DNA of 32,296 nucleotides, taken from positions 1-32,296 of the forward strand of contig JAJZLK010000050.1 in assembly GCA_021803655.1 (NCBI GenBank). Direction: 5' to 3'. The position numbers and the translations under genes are program-made. Shown here piece by piece: positions 31,382-32,296 of the stretch; the stretch's first letter is position 1; the number at the start of each line of letters is the position of its first letter. This stretch comes from Thermoplasmata archaeon. GTDB lineage: Archaea; Thermoplasmatota; Thermoplasmata; Thermoplasmatales; Thermoplasmataceae. The notes below the pieces were generated by a model. The model did not search any database and was not told where the DNA came from. It saw nothing but the letters and a program-made list of their open reading frames with translations.

Positions 31382-32296
31382 GTGAAATTGGAAATTGACG
31401 CAAAGTATGATGTGCTTATTGTTGGAGGCGGAAATGCAGCCCTTACAGCGGCTATCAGTGCCATAGAACACAAAAGATCAAAGAGGGTACTCCTGATAGA
31501 GAGAGCTCCGAAGGATTTCCGGGGAGGGAATTCAAAGTATACCAGGAGCATAAGATACGTTCATGATCACGATAACTACAGCACCGGACCATATACGAAG
31601 AATGAGTATATCTCCGATATAGAGAAAATAACCCGTGGATATACTACCAAGGAGATCCTTGAAAAGGTTGTAACCGAATCCGCCGATCTTCCTGCCTGGA
31701 TGAAGGAACACGGGGTCCTGCTTCATCACGCTGTCAGGGGAGCGTTTCACTATTCCCAGGCAAATGCATTCATAATGGGTGGCGGAAAGCAACTAGTCAA
31801 TACCTATTACCACAATCTGGAAAAGCTAGGAGTCAAGGTTATTTACGATACCTGCGTGGAAGCCATCTCACTGGAGAAGGAATCCGTAAGCGTGAGGATT
31901 TCGAAGGATGGGTCAACCGGTAACGTGACGGCCGGAGCTGCAGTGATAGCTTCCGGAGGATACGAGGCGAACCTGGAATGGCTCCGTGAAGGGTACGGAT
32001 CATGTATCGATAATTCTGTAGTCAGGGGGAACAGGTACAACGACGGCATACCCTTGAAGAGCCTGTTCAACATCGGGGCAGATCCTGTCGGCGAACCGAA
32101 CCAGGCCCACTGGACCGCAGTGGACGGAAGATCCCCGAAGTACGACGGGGGCTTCGTTACAAGAATTGACCTTATCCCCCTTGGGATAGTGGTCAACAAC
32201 AAGTGCGAGAGGTTCTACGATGAAGGGGAGGATCTCTGGACAAAGAGGTACGTTCTCTGGGGGCACATGGTCAGGGACCAGCCCAACCAGGTGGCG
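31382..32296 (+). CDS. tcuA: FAD-dependent tricarballylate dehydrogenase-like protein, 3' end cut by window
   Basis: Flavoprotein of the fumarate reductase/succinate dehydrogenase family. The first 305 codons are present. The dinucleotide fold YDVLIVGGGNAALTAAI is at 9-25, followed by RGGNSKYTR, then FIMGGGKQLVNTYY, VIASGGYEAN, and the active-site region TRIDLIPLGIVVN and ERFYDEGEDLW. These segments follow the Salmonella TcuA sequence closely as I recall it; TcuA oxidises tricarballylate to cis-aconitate. The GTG at 31382 follows AGGA at 31374-31377; a TTG at 31388 is an alternative. The partner TcuB, an electron-transfer protein, and the transporter TcuC are not visible but could lie beyond the right edge. 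Co-directional with the hydro-lyase pair. Confidence 0.85.
   Translation, partial: MKLEIDAKYDVLIVGGGNAALTAAISAIEHKRSKRVLLIERAPKDFRGGNSKYTRSIRYVHDHDNYSTGPYTKNEYISDIEKITRGYTTKEILEKVVTESADLPAWMKEHGVLLHHAVRGAFHYSQANAFIMGGGKQLVNTYYHNLEKLGVKVIYDTCVEAISLEKESVSVRISKDGSTGNVTAGAAVIASGGYEANLEWLREGYGSCIDNSVVRGNRYNDGIPLKSLFNIGADPVGEPNQAHWTAVDGRSPKYDGGFVTRIDLIPLGIVVNNKCERFYDEGEDLWTKRYVLWGHMVRDQPNQVA

Noticed and set aside
30734-31471. 245-codon minus-strand frame
   Set aside because: Shadow of the LeuD-like gene and the TcuA start; both are supported by motifs.
1-32296. CRISPR arrays, prophage or integrase genes, restriction or toxin-antitoxin systems
   Set aside because: No regularly spaced direct repeats and no gene with relevant motifs; the ribbon-helix-helix protein has no toxin gene beside it.

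Overview
The window looks like a piece of a Thermoplasmatales (Euryarchaeota) chromosome. The archaeal signature genes are PheT of archaeal length, Nep1, aEF1B preceded by a two-zinc-finger micro-protein, ribosomal protein S15P followed by a GAN/RecJ-like DHH nuclease, and an AglB/STT3 oligosaccharyltransferase. AT-rich TATA-like boxes sit about 23-28 bases before many start codons, which suggests leaderless transcripts. Genes inside operons use GTG or TTG starts with GGAGG/GGTGA-type ribosome sites and 4-base stop/start overlaps. No rRNA, tRNA, CRISPR array or intact insertion sequence was seen.

Layout. 1-1292 (-): 3'-truncated phosphohexomutase, divergent from a gamma-carbonic-anhydrase-like protein across a palindromic TATA box. 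1952-6231 (+): a 1228-residue helical-repeat protein translationally coupled to a site-2 (M50) membrane protease. 6228-6500 (-): small unknown protein. 6715-8225 (+): zinc micro-protein, aEF1B and a membrane GT2 glycosyltransferase in one compact operon. 8312-10312 (+): a tandem ribbon-helix-helix regulator with an operator-like inverted repeat in front, then pheT. 10291-11846: a divergent pair made from parts of NitT/TauT ABC transporters, an HTH fused to a substrate-binding-like domain (-) and a free-standing AAA-associated domain (+). 11847-12264: 418 bases with no recognised gene. 12265-19337 (+): a 2099-residue oligosaccharyltransferase with a giant extracellular tail, overlapping a gene for a membrane-anchored surface protein.

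19340-22638 (-): RNase H-fold protein, DHH nuclease, S15 and Nep1, mostly information processing. 22690-28212 (+): cobalamin adenosyltransferase, a free-standing AsnC/Lrp ligand-binding (RAM) domain, and kdpABC without kdpDE. 28244-29362 (-): muconate-lactonizing-type enolase-superfamily enzyme. 29509-32296 (+): a LeuC/LeuD-type hydro-lyase pair followed by the first 305 codons of a protein that closely resembles tricarballylate dehydrogenase TcuA.

Themes. Surface glycosylation is prominent (oligosaccharyltransferase, sequon-rich surface protein, hexomutase, GT2 enzyme), as expected for a wall-less acidophile. The right end looks like a catabolic module: TcuA would make cis-aconitate from tricarballylate, and an aconitase-superfamily hydro-lyase could use it. 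The most unusual items are the oligosaccharyltransferase fusion, the TcuA/hydro-lyase cluster, the repurposed ABC-transporter domains, and the repeat-protein/M50-protease pair.
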